Shown: in pieces, positions 1-11,558 of the stretch
Layout of the letters: each line of letters opens with the position of its first letter
Position numbering within the stretch: the stretch's first letter is position 1
NCBI GenBank assembly: GCA_024760905.1
Contig: CM045751.1
Location: forward strand, 12,266,001-12,330,000
Reading direction: 5' to 3'
Source of the DNA: Plotosus lineatus
Lineage: Eukaryota; Chordata; Actinopteri; Siluriformes; Plotosidae
DNA: 64,000 bases
Position numbers and translations under genes: made by a program
The notes under the pieces: model-generated
Database searches by the model: none
What the model was told of the DNA's origin: nothing
The model's input: only the letters and a program-made list of their open reading frames with translations

Positions 1-67
1 ACACAATCTGGCATAATTATACATTCCTAACATATACAGGATTGTGGTTGAAAGGTTTATAGTTGAC

Positions 68-241
68 CTGGAAGCGGAGAATGATGGTCCAGATAAGGCC
101 AAGTGTGAGGCGATGGTTGCCATCGACAATGTCATGGGAGCCCATGTTCTCCAGATGGACGCGTTGTTCCTTGAGAAACTGCAGGGCTTTATCCACATTC
201 TCCAGACAGTGGATTCTCATTCGGCCCTTCGTGGGTTTGGG
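68..241 (-). CDS. sptbn1: beta-spectrin (sptbn1-like), exon encoding rest of CH1
   Basis: 174 nt (58 codons, phase 0 to phase 0) after an acceptor ending TTTGCAG (243-242). It encodes [20 protein letters not shown], then [20 protein letters not shown] and [18 protein letters not shown]. This completes the first calponin-homology domain, about residues 100-157. The [22 protein letters not shown] end is a hallmark of the spectrin/alpha-actinin-type actin-binding module. The donor at 67 reads GTCAAC, weaker than the other donors in this gene. The following exons (second CH domain, 17 spectrin repeats, PH domain) lie beyond the left edge of the window. Confidence 0.96.
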
Positions 242-537
242 CTGCAAACAAGAAAAGACAAATAACTATTAATATTTTCGGCAAAAACAATTCCTGATGC
301 CTCGAAACGGAAAAAATAGTTTGGAATTTTTTACACTATCAAAAGGCTTTTCATGTTTGTAAAATGAAAATATTATAGCTGCGTGGTGTATGATATGCAA
401 TGTTTAATAACAATCTTGTTTTCTAAATGTTTGATATAACAGATGGCGGCCACTTGTCTATATCTGGTTTACTTTGTGTGAAGAAACAGAAATGGCTGGG
501 AATGGATAATCCTGAATCTCATTAATTTATTTTCTGA

Positions 538-860
538 ACCACTTAATTGTAATTAGAGTAATGGGAAGGCTGGCACCCATCTCAGCTGACATTGGGTGAG
601 GGCATTGTACACCCTGGACAACTCGCCGGGCCATCGCAGGGCAGAAACACACCGACAACTATACAGCTAATCTTGTCGACAGTCAGCACTGGTTCTTTTA
701 CAGCCTCACACCGTAGACAGTGACAGACTTGGCCGGCCCTTGATAACCCAGTTAGCTGCACTGGGAGGGACAGTGACAACCCATTGAGAGTGGGGCTTGA
801 ACCCCCAACCTTGGGATCAGTGATCCAGCACCTTTATCACCAGTCCATCACTGCCCTGTA
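538..860 (-). repeat. SINE-1, L2-type tail (variant A), old copy
   Basis: Reads tail to head on the plus strand: CTAATTAG-like tail, GGCTGGCACCCATCTC, CACCCTGGACAACTCG, then body and a degraded tRNA-like head with B box near 805-816. Head, body and tail are all present but diverged. Confidence 0.8.
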
Positions 861-1157
861 ATCGTGAATCTCCTGAATTGAAACAAAGCACTTTATGCAG
901 TTTGGAAAATTATTGAAAAATAATCAACAGAGTTTCTGTGACTTCCTTGAAGGTTCTTAGAAAGTTTTTTTTTCTGCTTCTACCACAGCAGTTTGCCACT
1001 GAATATAATTTGTGCTTATTATTATTATAAAGAAAGACACTTGTGTTTTTTTTATGCATTCATAGTCACAGTTAAGTTTTGCTCTCTATTTCTCACACAT
1101 TATAAAAGGCTATAAACAGACAGTCCTCCTCTCTATTTTCAATGGCATATTATTAAG

Positions 1158-1207
1158 GCCAAAAAAAAAAAAAAAAAAAAAAAAGCCCCCCCCACACACA
1201 CACACAG
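1158..1207. repeat. poly(A)26 followed by C/CA tract
   Basis: Uninterrupted A run then CCCCCCCACACACACACA. Could be the tail of a degraded retroposon, but no body is recognisable upstream. Confidence 0.8.
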
Positions 1208-1349
1208 TTTGTCATGTCATGAAGACGCCACTGTCAATCATTGTTGAATTCCATTTCCATGACTGCATTACAGCCTACAACCATGGCCACCCCCAACAGC
1301 ATCAACTATCACACATGCCACATGTCATAATCCATCTCACCCAATTATA

Positions 1350-2046
1350 TTGTTATGTGTGTGTAAATAATAAATGTATAAAAGTGAATATAAATATAAT
1401 GAACGTTTAAACGTTGTGAGTATTTAATTATATTCAGTTAGTGTGCTGTAAATGGTAACACATGGTATTACTCAGCTGTTTTTGGGTCACAGTTGTTTTG
1501 CCTGTATAGTCTAACTGGGTCTGGAACTTTCTAGCATATTATGGAAACTTCGAGATTGACCTAGTTACGCATGCACCCTGTGACTGGTCATGTGATTAGA
1601 ACATTCGAGAAAAGGAACATTCCCGAACTTTAGAAAATCTATATAAGGACCAGTTGTCAACCGGCTTGGCGCGGATCATCCAAGTTTCATCATTCAAGAC
1701 GTCAACACCCAAGTCCATCATTCACGTTCATCCACAGCCAACGTGAGGATTATCATCATTCGTTTCTTTTGAAACGCGTGATTCCAAACCTTTGACCGCC
1801 AGAGATAGCAGATAGCGCCAGCAGATAGCGCCGTCTCTAAATTTTACCGTACTGCAGCTGCTTGGTGATTATCTTAATTTTGTGACCCTTTTTCTATTTG
1901 TATTTAGTTTAACTCTAAGCTGTAACCTATTATTTTGCCTTATTTTGTTAATATTATTAAATTGTATTTATTGTATGTTGTTGTTTGTTTCGTTTTGCTG
2001 GTTTCACGGGGCACTTTTCCTATATTAAATTTTCATACGTAACAAT
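1350..2046 (+). mobile_element. possible solo LTR or LTR-like repeat
   Basis: The block has a TATA box (CTATATAAGG near 1640), a pyrimidine/adenine-rich downstream half, a possible polyadenylation signal (TATTAAA near 2023) and an end reading CGTAACA, compatible with a CA terminus. A start reading TGTTATGT at about 1351 would give a TG...CA element near 695 bp. I could not find a matching target-site duplication, so the borders are tentative. Two tandem GCAGATAGCGCC units lie near 1807-1830. Confidence 0.35.
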
Positions 2047-2097
2047 ATGTAAATTGTTTAAGTCAAGAAAAGTGTGATTGGCCATCTCCTGCTCCTC

Positions 2098-2277
<180 letters not shown>

Positions 2278-2279
2278 TC

Positions 2280-2938
2280 CCCCACTCAGCACATGTTAAT
2301 TTTTTTTATTTGTTCATATCCTCTTTTTGAATGAAACATTTACTTTACTTTTATTGAAACTGTAGACTTCTTCCATAAAATAAATCTCACCTTACAGAAA
2401 TCTATGTGTGTATTGATAACTGTGGAAATCTGAATAAATACCACAGTTATTTAATTTTTCATTTTAAAATCCAGAAAGCAATTTGTTTACTGCTTATTTA
2501 GTTTTTACTTTAAAAAAATTTGCCTGATCTCCAACAGACAAGACCTGGTGACCAATCAGAATTAAGAATTCAACAGCACTGTGGCATTTTTGTGACACGA
2601 CGCACACGCTGTCCTAAAGCAGCTCACCACCATTGTGTCTCTGGCATTTCCCAGAACTTGGCGATAGAAAATGTTTCTGTTGGTGTAACAACAGGTCTGA
2701 TTTTGGCTGACCCTTTGAAATCAAAGCTGTGAAATCAGAACTGTGTTAATAAATTGCGACTCGCACATTCCCATCTGTAATCCATTCTGTCCAAAAGAAA
2801 TATTTACAATGGTCTCATATTAGTGCTCACCATCTCTAAGCCCCAGAACAGCTTTGGGTAAAAATTTGATGCATCTGTGAAATGCTCTTGGAGCAACAAT
2901 CAATGTACTACCAAAAGATATTCTTGCACTTGTAAGGT
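2280..2938. other. unannotated intronic stretch
   Basis: No coding, RNA or recognised repeat signal. A 70-codon ORF at 2520 has no recognisable domain. Confidence 0.5.
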
Positions 2939-3250
2939 AAAAAGGTAAAGTCCATTGGGCTTTTTACACCCGAGCCATAGAGGCTCATTGGACTGGTGCT
3001 TATCCCCGGTTTCCATAGCATAAAGCAGCTATGAGTACAACTCCTCCTGGAGGTGACGGTAGTCCATCACAGGTTACCTTCCCAGTATATGGTTACTGGT
3101 AGCCATTTATACTGCTGGGTGAACAGAGGCAAACTTGTGGTTAAGACCTTTCCCAGGGGTCTTAGCACAGTGGGGGTCTAACTGGGATTTGAACACACAA
3201 CCTACTGAGCATCTGCACAGCACGCTAACCACTATACCAATGGCCCCGCT
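2939..3250 (-). repeat. SINE-2 (tRNA-derived), near full length
   Basis: Tail (AAAGGTAAAGTCCATTGGGC) on the left, tRNA-like head on the right. B box appears as the complement of GTTCAAATCCC near 3190 and A box near 3225. Abuts the pogo-like element that begins at 3266. Confidence 0.85.
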
Positions 3251-3265
3251 AAACATGTTTAAGTA

Positions 3266-3947
3266 CAGTCTGCCCCCTTATTACGAAATTAATCGTCTCC
3301 AGCGTTTTTTCGGAACCTGGAGTTTTCGTAAGTAGAGGCACATTTTACATGTAAAACGCGTGATTTGTTCCAAGGCTCCCAAGACTACCCTTTAAAAATG
3401 ATAAAAGCATATCTTTTAAGCTACTTAAATCACTTTCACCGGGAATCACGTGTGTGTGTGTGTGTATGTGTGTGTGTGCGCGCGTGTGTGTGTGTGTGTG
3501 TGTGTGTGCGCGTGTGTGTTGACCATGTCTTCTGAGCAGAGTTATAATCTTACAAATTTTTCTGCAAGGGTAAAAGCCTGAGCCATAAAATACAGTTGGA
3601 ATGACACACAAGCATGAACGCGGTTCACATTAACTTGAACAAAGCTAGAACGACAACGTCATCTCTCCTAGCCAATGGGAGGCCAGCGGGATGAGGTGTT
3701 GAGAGATAGCCAATGGGAGGGAGGTGCGTCATCCCTCCTAGCCAATGGGAGGCCAGTGGGGCAGGATGTTGGGAGACAGCCAACGACAGAGCAACTTGCG
3801 CATTGTTTGAATGTTTGAATGGGGCGTTTGGCGTTTTTCGTAAGAAGAGGTTGTTTTGTAATATACAGAGGATAAAAGTTTAGGAAAATGTTTTTCGTAT
3901 ACTGGATTTTTTGTATCCAGGGGTTTTCGTAAGAAGGGGGCCGACTG
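3266..3947. mobile_element. pogo/Tigger-like nonautonomous element (family CAGTCGGCCC)
   Basis: Begins CAGTCTGCCCCCTTATTACG and ends with the inverse, CCCCTTCTTACG..., i.e. AAGAAGGGGGCCGACTG, flanked by TA on both sides (3264-3265 and 3948-3949). Internal motifs (ACATGTAAAACGCGTGATT, CTTACGAAAA) are shared with the elements at 10842 and 20349. It contains a two-unit direct repeat of about 70 bp (3662-3790) carrying several GCCAATGGGAGG motifs. No transposase. Confidence 0.85.
3449..3520. repeat. (GT)n with GCGC interruptions inside the pogo-like element
   Basis: TGTGTG array broken by GCGCGCG near 3478-3484 and 3507-3512. Confidence 0.9.
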
Positions 3948-4065
3948 TAATGCCTCATTAAATATGAATGCATTAAGGATGCACTGTATGGGAAAAAGTA
4001 CAGTCCTGACGTTTAAACCCCTAATGGAGCGTCTAAGAATCCACCCACATGCACTGCATATACTG

Positions 4066-4226
4066 GGGCCGGTGGCGTAGTGGCTAAGGTGCTGTGCTCA
4101 TGATCATGAGGCTGTGTGTTCAAATCCCAGGAAGACCCCCACTGTGCTGAGACCCCTGGGCAAGGTCTTAACCACAAGTGTACCTCTGTTCACCCAGCAG
4201 TATAAATGAGTTCACTTGTAGCCTCC
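4066..4226 (+). repeat. SINE-2, 3'-truncated
   Basis: Head GGGGCCGGTGGCGTAGTGG with A box and GTTCAAATCCC B box, then the CCCAGCAGTATAAATGAG body; the usual 3' half is missing. Confidence 0.85.
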
Positions 4227-4373
4227 AATATATATAACTTCAAAAGATGCTTAACTGAGATGGTGAAAATGAAAGCCAAAGCAGGTTGATTTATATTATC
4301 ATCAACAACAACAAAAGATTGTCATTATCATCGCCATAATCATCAATAGCTTACGTTGCTACCATCATCATCA

Positions 4374-4420
4374 TCAACAAAACTGCAGTGATCATCATCA
4401 TCATCATCATCATCTTATCA
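4374..4420. repeat. (CAT)n trinucleotide tracts
   Basis: Short CATCATCAT runs around 4360-4415. Confidence 0.7.
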
Positions 4421-4448
4421 ACTGTTCAGCTTTGTGTGAGATGATTGG

Positions 4449-4634
4449 GGAAGAAACATTCTACAAAGAGGCCACACCCACCAAGACAGAAGGATGATTA
4501 TTCAGAAAACCTTGTATTGATTTGCATTTATGAATGTTTTAAAGAGTGATTGGACCCAAAAATAAACAAATATACCCTCAGAAAATCATCCTTCTGTCTT
4601 GGTGGGTGTGGCTTCTTTTTAGATTGTTTCTTCT
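4449..4634. mobile_element. foldback (hairpin) element, possible MITE
   Basis: Perfect 29-bp inverted arms at 4471-4499 and 4584-4612 (GCCACACCCACCAAGACAG...). Imperfect pairing continues outward to about 4449 and 4634. The 84-bp centre shows no ORF. Likely a small foldback transposon; terminal duplications were not found. Confidence 0.7.
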
Positions 4635-4649
4635 GTAATCTATCACCTG

Positions 4650-5300
4650 TCTTTTTGTCATGAAAGGAATTAAGGATATATCAAATGAGAAACACTGTTC
4701 AGTTCATAAAGTTCAGTACTGCCATAAAAATCTGTCTGCAAAGCCAAACTAATATTTCCAAATGACATATTCGAGTCCACACGCAGGTGCACTGCCGACA
4801 GCTGTACAGATTAACGTGAAAATGTGACAAACTGCAGTATCCTGATCCAACTCCTTTCCTGTGGGACTATATGTTAATGATGTATCGCGGCCTTGAGGAC
4901 AGCCTGGGCAAACTGCATTTATTCCGACGTTCACGATAGACAAGCGTGGCTCTCGGAGGTGAAGCACAGTTCCAATGCAGAAAATAGATTGAGACACTTT
5001 TGGATGGAATGCGCCACCTGAAAAGGAATTATAATGTTCTTTGTGAAACATGTTTTTCTTTCCCCCACAGCAGTCTGTTGTTGGATTTATCGTGTAAGAG
5101 TTTGGGAAATGTTGCTTGCGCTATTCTTGGAGATAAAAATATGCTGTAGTTTCTAAACAACTATTTCCGCATGTATGAGTGAATGAGTAACTGTGGTGTC
5201 GGAGGAGTAGACATTAGGTATGATGTTACGAAGAGACTTTGTCCTGAGGCATGGTCTCTGCGTCTTGGAGAGAGAAAGAATAGAATAATGGAGGCTGGAT
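4650..5300. other. unannotated intronic stretch
   Basis: A 100-codon minus-strand ORF (4749-5051) lacks any family motif or splice support. Nothing else is seen. Confidence 0.5.
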
Positions 5301-5307
5301 GTGGGGA

Positions 5308-5650
5308 TGGGCAGTGGTGACCCAGTAGTAAGATGCTAGATTAGCGACCCCAACGTGGGGGTTCAAGGCCCACAGTCAATAGTTGTCACTGCTGTCCCCC
5401 CCAGTGCAGCTAACTGGGTTATCAAAGGCCAGCCATATCGCTCACTGTCTGTGGTGAGAGGCCTGCAAAAGAACCTTTGCTGACTTTCGTCACAAACAGG
5501 CTGAATAGCTGTCAGCATGTTTCTGCCATGCGGTGACCTGGTGAGCTGTCCAGGGTGTACTCTGCTTTTGCCCAAAGCTGGCTGAGATGGGTACCAGCCT
5601 CCCCACGACCCTAATTTGGACTTAAGTGGTTCAGAAAATGAATAAATAAA
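5308..5650 (+). repeat. SINE-1, variant A
   Basis: tRNA-like head (GGGCAGTGGTGACCCAGTAG), B-box region GGGGTTCAAGGCC, body TAACTGGGTTATCAAAGGCC, tail GACCCTAATTTGG ending in (AATA)n. Confidence 0.88.
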
Positions 5651-5894
5651 TGGAATGGTCAAGAAGTGTTGAGGCAGGATGTTCAAAGTCCCATGATTAC
5701 AGATACTGACGAGTATTTCAGACGACAAGTGATCTGCAAAGAGAGCATGAGATGAGGTGATGGCAATCAGCTATAACATTAGACTGATTGATAAGAGAGT
5801 ATGATGCTTTCTGGGGTGGTATTGTCCTTGTGTGTGCTGAGTGTGTAAGGTGGCCTCATGCAGACAGTCACTCACTCTGTTTCTCTCTCTTTCT

Positions 5895-5968
5895 TTCACA
5901 CATACACACACACACACACACCACACCCACATACTGCAGTAGCATTATGTCTCTTTTAAATGCACATG

Positions 5969-6010
<42 letters not shown>
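5895..6010. repeat. two (CA)n microsatellites
   Basis: CA arrays at about 5897-5921 and 5971-6009 separated by about 50 bp of unique sequence. Confidence 0.95.
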
Positions 6011-6406
6011 CAGATGGATAGCAGTACAGCGAGGCAGCTCTATGATCACATGAGCACTTTCCAGTTAGTCACTGAAGATGGGGAAACCTTAAACTGAAAT
6101 TAAATACTAGATAATAGAGAATCACATAAAATAATGGATCAGAGATCAGGGGTCGGCAATCCAAAATGTTCAAAGAGCCATATTGGACCAAAAAATACTA
6201 AAAACAAGTCTGTCTGGAGCTGAAAAAAAATAAATAAATAAATAATACCCTCATATAGGCCTTATATGCAGGAAACATAGGATGTAACGTGTATTAGCTA
6301 CATTATTAGCCTACAATCAAAACGACTAAGTTGGCTACAAATACATAAAGAGCATTCATGATTAAATGTTTATTTTCCCTGCAGCGCATCCTGGAGAGAA
6401 CAACAC

Positions 6407-6842
6407 TGTTATGGTCTGTGTTGAGAGTGGCTCTGAAATTGGCAGCTGTTAACTCTCTTGTTCTCTCCTTATGCACTGTAGGCACTGGTGAGGGGCGTTG
6501 CTCACTCACGGGTGGAGTCCGGAGCAGCACACCTGATTCCACTCAGTCATCACCGGGCTATAAAGATGAGCAGCGCACTCCTCCCAGTGCTAAAACATTG
6601 TTCCCTCCATGCGATCCCCTTTCCCCGTGATCTCTCTGGCTCCTGGTTCTCAGCTTCATGTTCGACCAGTTCCTGCTCCGAAGTTCCACTTTGTAATTTT
6701 AGCTTTCATGCTTCCCCTCACCTTTACAGTGACTACGATTCTCCGTACTGCAGTGCCTGCTCTGTGTACAATAAAAGTCATCTGTATCATCATACTCGGT
6801 CTCCTGCATCTTTAGGTCCGACTGAAAGCTCCTGGCGTCACA
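6407..6842 (+). mobile_element. solo LTR, copy 1
   Basis: 436 bp starting TGTTATGGTCTGTGTT and ending CTCCTGGCGTCACA, about 85% similar by eye to the copy at 29080. It has a TATA box (GGCTATAAAGATG near 6556) and an AATAAA signal near 6769. ACAACAC occurs on both sides (6400-6406 and 6844-6850), offset by one base from the LTR end, a probable target duplication. It interrupts the hAT element, so it is younger than that. No internal retroelement genes are present. Confidence 0.8.
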
Positions 6843-7220
6843 GACAACACGTGACTACTCTGTTGTACTATATTTTGTGTTTCAAGTTTAACTTCCATTA
6901 CTATATTAATGTATTGTGTTTTGTTGCATTGATGAAATTATAGAAATTCAATAAAGAAATCAGTGGCCCATCAGAGTTTACATACCTGTACAACAGCACT
7001 GTTTGTTCAATGTCAATCACACGACTCATCACAGGTGATTGAGTATGCTGGAGCTGAATTAATGTGCTTGATTTGCTGATTGGTGAGGTTGCCTGCCATT
7101 TTAATGGCCCTTTCCTTCACTGTCTTTGCGAAGAGAGTCATATCTTTAATTTTCTGTATTACTCTGTATTGTTTTTAAAGTCTGAAAATAGGTGCTCTGA
7201 TATTTTAATGAACGAATCCT

Positions 7221-7590
7221 TCATGTGATCTCCATCTGTGCACCATCTCCACGCTTTATTATCTCTCGGATTGCAACAATACTAGTAGCCGTAGTGAAGT
7301 TTGGCGATGCAATCCACATCTTAAATCTATCTTTGCGCTCCTCTAATTTTTCCAGTAATACTGCAATCGTACTTTTTCTCTCAATCCCAACTGGGAGGTC
7401 GGCTGCAAATGTAGCGTGCCTTCCCTGGAAATTTCTTTCCAAATTACTCTTTTTGTTATTTGATGGCTTCTCATTACAAAGCAAACATGCAGGCAATCCT
7501 TCCGCATTGGCAATGAAAGAAAATGATATGGTCCATTCTTCCTTGAATCCTCTGCTCTCATCAGCTATCTTTTTCTTTTTTCATTTGGGA
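7221..7590 (-). pseudogene. hAT transposase N-terminal remnant (BED-like zinc finger)
   Basis: The minus-strand frame reads LPACLLCNEKPSNNKKSNLE followed by RNFQGRHATFAADLP. The CxxC...H(x4)H-type pattern with NNKKSNLERHFQ-like sequence is characteristic of the BED-like finger of Charlie-group hAT transposases and GTF2IRD2/ZBED-related proteins. Only about 100 residues remain and the catalytic domain is absent. It lies within the hAT ends at 6147 and 7917. Confidence 0.7.
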
Positions 7591-8364
7591 TCCATGGCCC
7601 ATGCTACACCCACCGGTTTGTTTACAACAGCTACCTGCCAGGCAAAACGTTGTGGTGAAACGTGCGTCGTAGTCTATGACGCAAATCTTCATTGACAGAA
7701 ATGTTGAAATGTAGGACTAATATTTTTTATACAAATTTTTAAAACCTTGGAAAATGTTAAGAATGTTTGCAGGCTTGTCCTCCTACAAAAACCATATTAA
7801 AAAACCCCTTCCCTAGCTTTTTCCATTTTCATACATTTTTGAAAAAGCTCAAGGCAGCCACTAGGGTGGCTCTAAAGATCCGCATGTGGTTCTAAATCCG
7901 CAGGTTGCCTACCCTTGGCCTAGATGAAGCGATACTTATAAGATGTCATAATATGCAACATTCTTCTTTGCAACTTCCCAAGACAATTATTTCCAGTCAT
8001 GCAGCGTCAGGCTCCAACACAGAGTCACTGTGCAGTATAAGTTAATGTTAGCTAAACTTATGTTTTAAATAAGGTTTAAGGTTGTACGTATACACACCCA
8101 GACAACAACGATGCCATTGGCGTGACAACAGCTAACATCTTTATACCTGTTTCTGTGGTAACAGTAATTTCAGGTCCAAGACAGTATTGACTACTGTCGA
8201 CATACAGTCTGACTATTACAGAGGGTAAAATAATGCGGTTTACACTCTAATGGGCTTCAAGAACTGTATCAGAGAATCTTAATTGGCAAATCAAGATCCA
8301 ATGGTTGTAACAGTAGTATTTTAGTTAATGAACCAGCAAGGATTAAAAATATGTAAACAGAATC

Positions 8365-8695
8365 ATTTCTGTAACCGCTTAATCCTAATTAGGGAGGCTG
8401 GCGCTCATCCCAGCCGACTCCGGGTGAGGGCAGAGTACACCCTGGACAACTCGCCAGGCTATCGCAGGGTGGAAACACGTTGACGACTATGCAGGTACTC
8501 TTGTTGAAAGTCCACAATGTTTTTTTTACATGCCTCTCACCATAGACAGTGAGAGACATGGCCGGCCTTTCATAACCCAGTTAGCTGCACTGGGGGGCCA
8601 GTGACAACCTTGTGGAGAGTGGGACTCGAAACCCCAACCTTAGGATCAGTGATCCAGCGCCCTATAACTACTAGGAAAGCAATGGCCCTGTAAAC
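8365..8695 (-). repeat. SINE-1, variant A
   Basis: Tail CTGTAACCGCTTAATCCTAA on the left, head complement with B box near 8620 and GCCCTG at the right end. Confidence 0.88.
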
Positions 8696-8699
8696 AGAA

Positions 8700-9265
8700 C
8701 CAGGAGAAATAATTTTGTAGAAACCATCTTACCAGACCTACAATGTTAGACATCAATTGATAAATGTGACTGACTCCAGCATAATATAGATTAAATCGGA
8801 AATTTTACATACTGAGATATTCATATATTTGGAGAGTGAATTAATATGTTCTAAAATGTTTGTAACACGTAATTATAGCATGAAAATTGATTGGGACGCA
8901 CCACTTTGTATGTGGCTAGTCAGGAAATGCTACATTTGAGAAGATAACAAGAATAGTCACAGAACCAGTTTGGGAATGTCCTCATTCGAAACTCCCTAGA
9001 TACCATAAACTAAATGAATCTGGCTCTTGACCAGTCAGTGCAATCTTCCAAGTGTTTCCTAGCAACAGATGTGTTCTATTCACACCGAATCACGTATGTT
9101 TTGAGTCTTCTCACTGGTTTACGACTGAATACAGTAATTTGGGGAATCCTTCTGGGATTCTGTAAGCAGGTCCATTATTCTCGTACCGGATATGGATAAT
9201 AGGGAAACACCCTGAGCAATCACAAAAGCAGATTGAACATGGCAAAATAAAGTTTTCCATTGTCT
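8700..9265. other. unannotated intronic stretch
   Basis: AT-rich, no recognised element. The 7920-8364 stretch before the SINE-1 is the same. Confidence 0.5.
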
Positions 9266-9270
9266 ACCAC

Positions 9271-9655
9271 AACCTGGACATGACAGAGATGAAAATGTTG
9301 AGGTTCTCTTTGGGAGTAACGAGGATGGATAGGATCAGGAATGAGTGCATCAGAGGGACAGCACATGCAAGAGGTTTTGGAGACAAAGTCAGAGAGGCTA
9401 GATTGAGATGGTTCGGACATGTACAGAGGAGGATAGTGAGTATATTGGTAGTAGGATGCTGAGGTTAGAACTACCAGGCAGAAGGTCTAGAGGAAGACTA
9501 AAGAGAAGATTTATGGATGTAGTGAAGGAGGACATGAAGGTAGTTGGTGTAAGAGAAGAAGATGCAGATGATAGGGTGAGATGGAGGCAGATGATTCACT
9601 GTGGCGACCCCTGAAGGAAACAGCCGAAAGGAAAAGAAGAAGAAGAAGAACCACA
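9271..9655 (+). pseudogene. RTE-type LINE, 3' end of reverse transcriptase ORF plus tail
   Basis: Translates as MKMLRFSLGVTRMDRIRN, RGTAHARGFGDKVREARLRW, FGHVQRR, then after a frameshift near 9430 SEYIGSRMLRLELPGRR and VRWRQMIHCGDP. This is the C-terminal end of an RTE-clade LINE polyprotein, 5' truncated. The 3' end is CTGTGGCGACCCCTGAAGG then GCCGAAAGGAAAAGAAGAAG. Confidence 0.88.
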
Positions 9656-9679
9656 ACTTGGATATGGAACTCTTTCTTC

Positions 9680-9980
9680 AACAGGTTGGGTGTTCGAGTC
9701 CCACTCTCCACAAGGTTGTCACTGTCCCCCCAGTGCAGCTACCTGGATTATCAAAGGCCGGCCATGTCTCTCACTGTCTATGTTGAGAGGTTCATGTAAA
9801 AGAACCATTGCTAACTTTTGTAAAAGAGTAGCTGCGAAGCCGTCAGCGTGTTTCTGCCCTTTGTTAAAGGGTTATGTCGGGAAGGACATCCAACGTAAAA
9901 ACCTATGCCAAATCAAACGTGTTAATCATTCGCTGTGGCGACCCCTGAAAAAGGGAAAAATCCAAAAGGAAATCTCTCAT
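9680..9980 (+). repeat. SINE-1, variant B (RTE-type tail), 5'-truncated
   Basis: Starts within the B box (GTGTTCGAGTCCCACTC), keeps the body, then switches to GGGAAGGACATCCAACGTAAA and CGCTGTGGCGACCCCTGAAA as tail. It follows directly after an RTE fragment with the same 3' end. Confidence 0.85.
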
Positions 9981-9984
9981 TTGC

Positions 9985-10838
9985 AGGAAGAGATTATGTA
10001 TATTAACAATTCAACTGTCATGTGTAAGATTTGAAGGAGATATTTGAAGGATGTATTTATTTTTAAGATCAAATGTTCACCCCGGGTAAGTTATTTTCAA
10101 CTTACCTTGACTCTCACTGTAAATGCTACTTGAGGACTTAATCCATGTTATGCTGGAACGGGTCACGCATGAATGTTTTCACTGATTTTTATTGATTGAG
10201 AATTTATTTTCTTATCCGACTGATAACATTTGATGCTTTTCAAGGTTCTTAATAGACAAAAATTCCGAGAGATTCATTATCAATCTATAAAATGTATGAA
10301 TCGATCTGTTAGGCCATTGCGCATTTCTTTGGGTGAATGGCTTTCCAGTTTCATTTCTATTATGATTAAGTATGGCCTTATAAATAAATACATAGGCTCT
10401 AATGAGTACGAAAGGAAATTATTCTATATTAATATAGGCATATGAGTATGGTGTGCTCTGATTTATTAAATCTCTTATTAAAACTCAGGCTTGGTGAATG
10501 CTGCTGAATTTAATAGTCCTTTGACATTCCTTCTGGGGAATACTAGCAACATCCACCTAAACTTTGGGTCTTAATAGTTAATTACTAGTTCCGTGTTAAA
10601 TTCTTGCCCCCTATTGAATCAATGTCAAATCAAAATCCATTCAAATCGACTCAGATACAACTTCGCTAGCCTGTAAATCCGAATCAATCAAATTGAATCG
10701 GGGCATTATCAACTTCCCAAGGCGACTACCCATGGTGAGTTTGAAAAACAGACACTAAAGCAGACTTCAGTGGGACAATTGTAGTAATTGTCTGCCATTA
10801 GGGCAGAAATGGGAGCAACTCAATGTTGGTCCTTCAAT
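9985..10838. other. unannotated intronic stretch
   Basis: AT-rich low-complexity sequence; no coding exon or known repeat recognised. 12140-12780 is similar. Confidence 0.5.
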
Positions 10839-11515
10839 ATACAGTCGGCCCTCTACTTACGAAAACCTCTGAATACGAAAAATCCAGGTTACGAAAAACA
10901 TTTTCCTAAATTTTCGCCCTCTGTATACAAAACAACCTCTTCTTACAAAAAGTGCCAAAACACATCATTCAAAAATTCAAACACACCATTCAAAAATTCA
11001 AACAATGCGCAAGTTGCTCTCTCATTGGCTGTCTCCCAACATCCCGCCCCGCTGGCCTCCCATTGGCCAGGAGGGAGCTGAATCTCCATAGTACTGTACC
11101 CATAAGCTTGTTGTCACACGCATAAAGGAGAGCTGTACTGTTGGTTCATGAGTTTCGTGAGTTTTGAGAGTTTTGAGAGTCATCGCAGCTTATTTGAGGA
11201 GGTCTGGATGAGCCGCGCCCCATCTCAAAAGCTCCGAATTCGGCCACAAAGCATTTTTGTGCACGGAAGTGGGCGGCGTCACAAATGTTCCGTGCACAGA
11301 ATGCTCCATTGGACAAAAGACCTCCGATCTCGCAAGGAAGCAAGTTAATACTGACTCCGGACCTCTGATCTCTCGAGGAAGCAAGTTCATATTGAATCCG
11401 GACCTCAGATATTTCAAACAGGTAATTCCACTTTTAATACAACACCCCGTCTCAGAAGTTCCGTAGGCTGGGCGCTGCGTGTGGGCGGAGCCCGCATTCG
11501 GCAGAGCACGCCACT

Positions 11516-11556
<41 letters not shown>

Positions 11557-11558
11557 TG

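Larger units (their letters stand above)
6147..7917 (-). mobile_element. hAT (Charlie-like) element, degraded, with LTR insertion
   Basis: Left end CAGGGGTCGGCAATCC and right end GGTTGCCTACCCTTG are imperfect inverted termini typical of fish hAT elements with CAGGGGTCGGCAA ends. Flanking octamers TCAGAGAT and GCCTAGAT agree at 5 of 8, a decayed target duplication. The interior carries a minus-strand transposase remnant and is interrupted by a solo LTR at 6407. Confidence 0.75.

Noticed and set aside
4374..4420. Direct-repeat array considered as CRISPR-like
   Set aside because: Simple CAT trinucleotide repeats without spacers, in a vertebrate intron.
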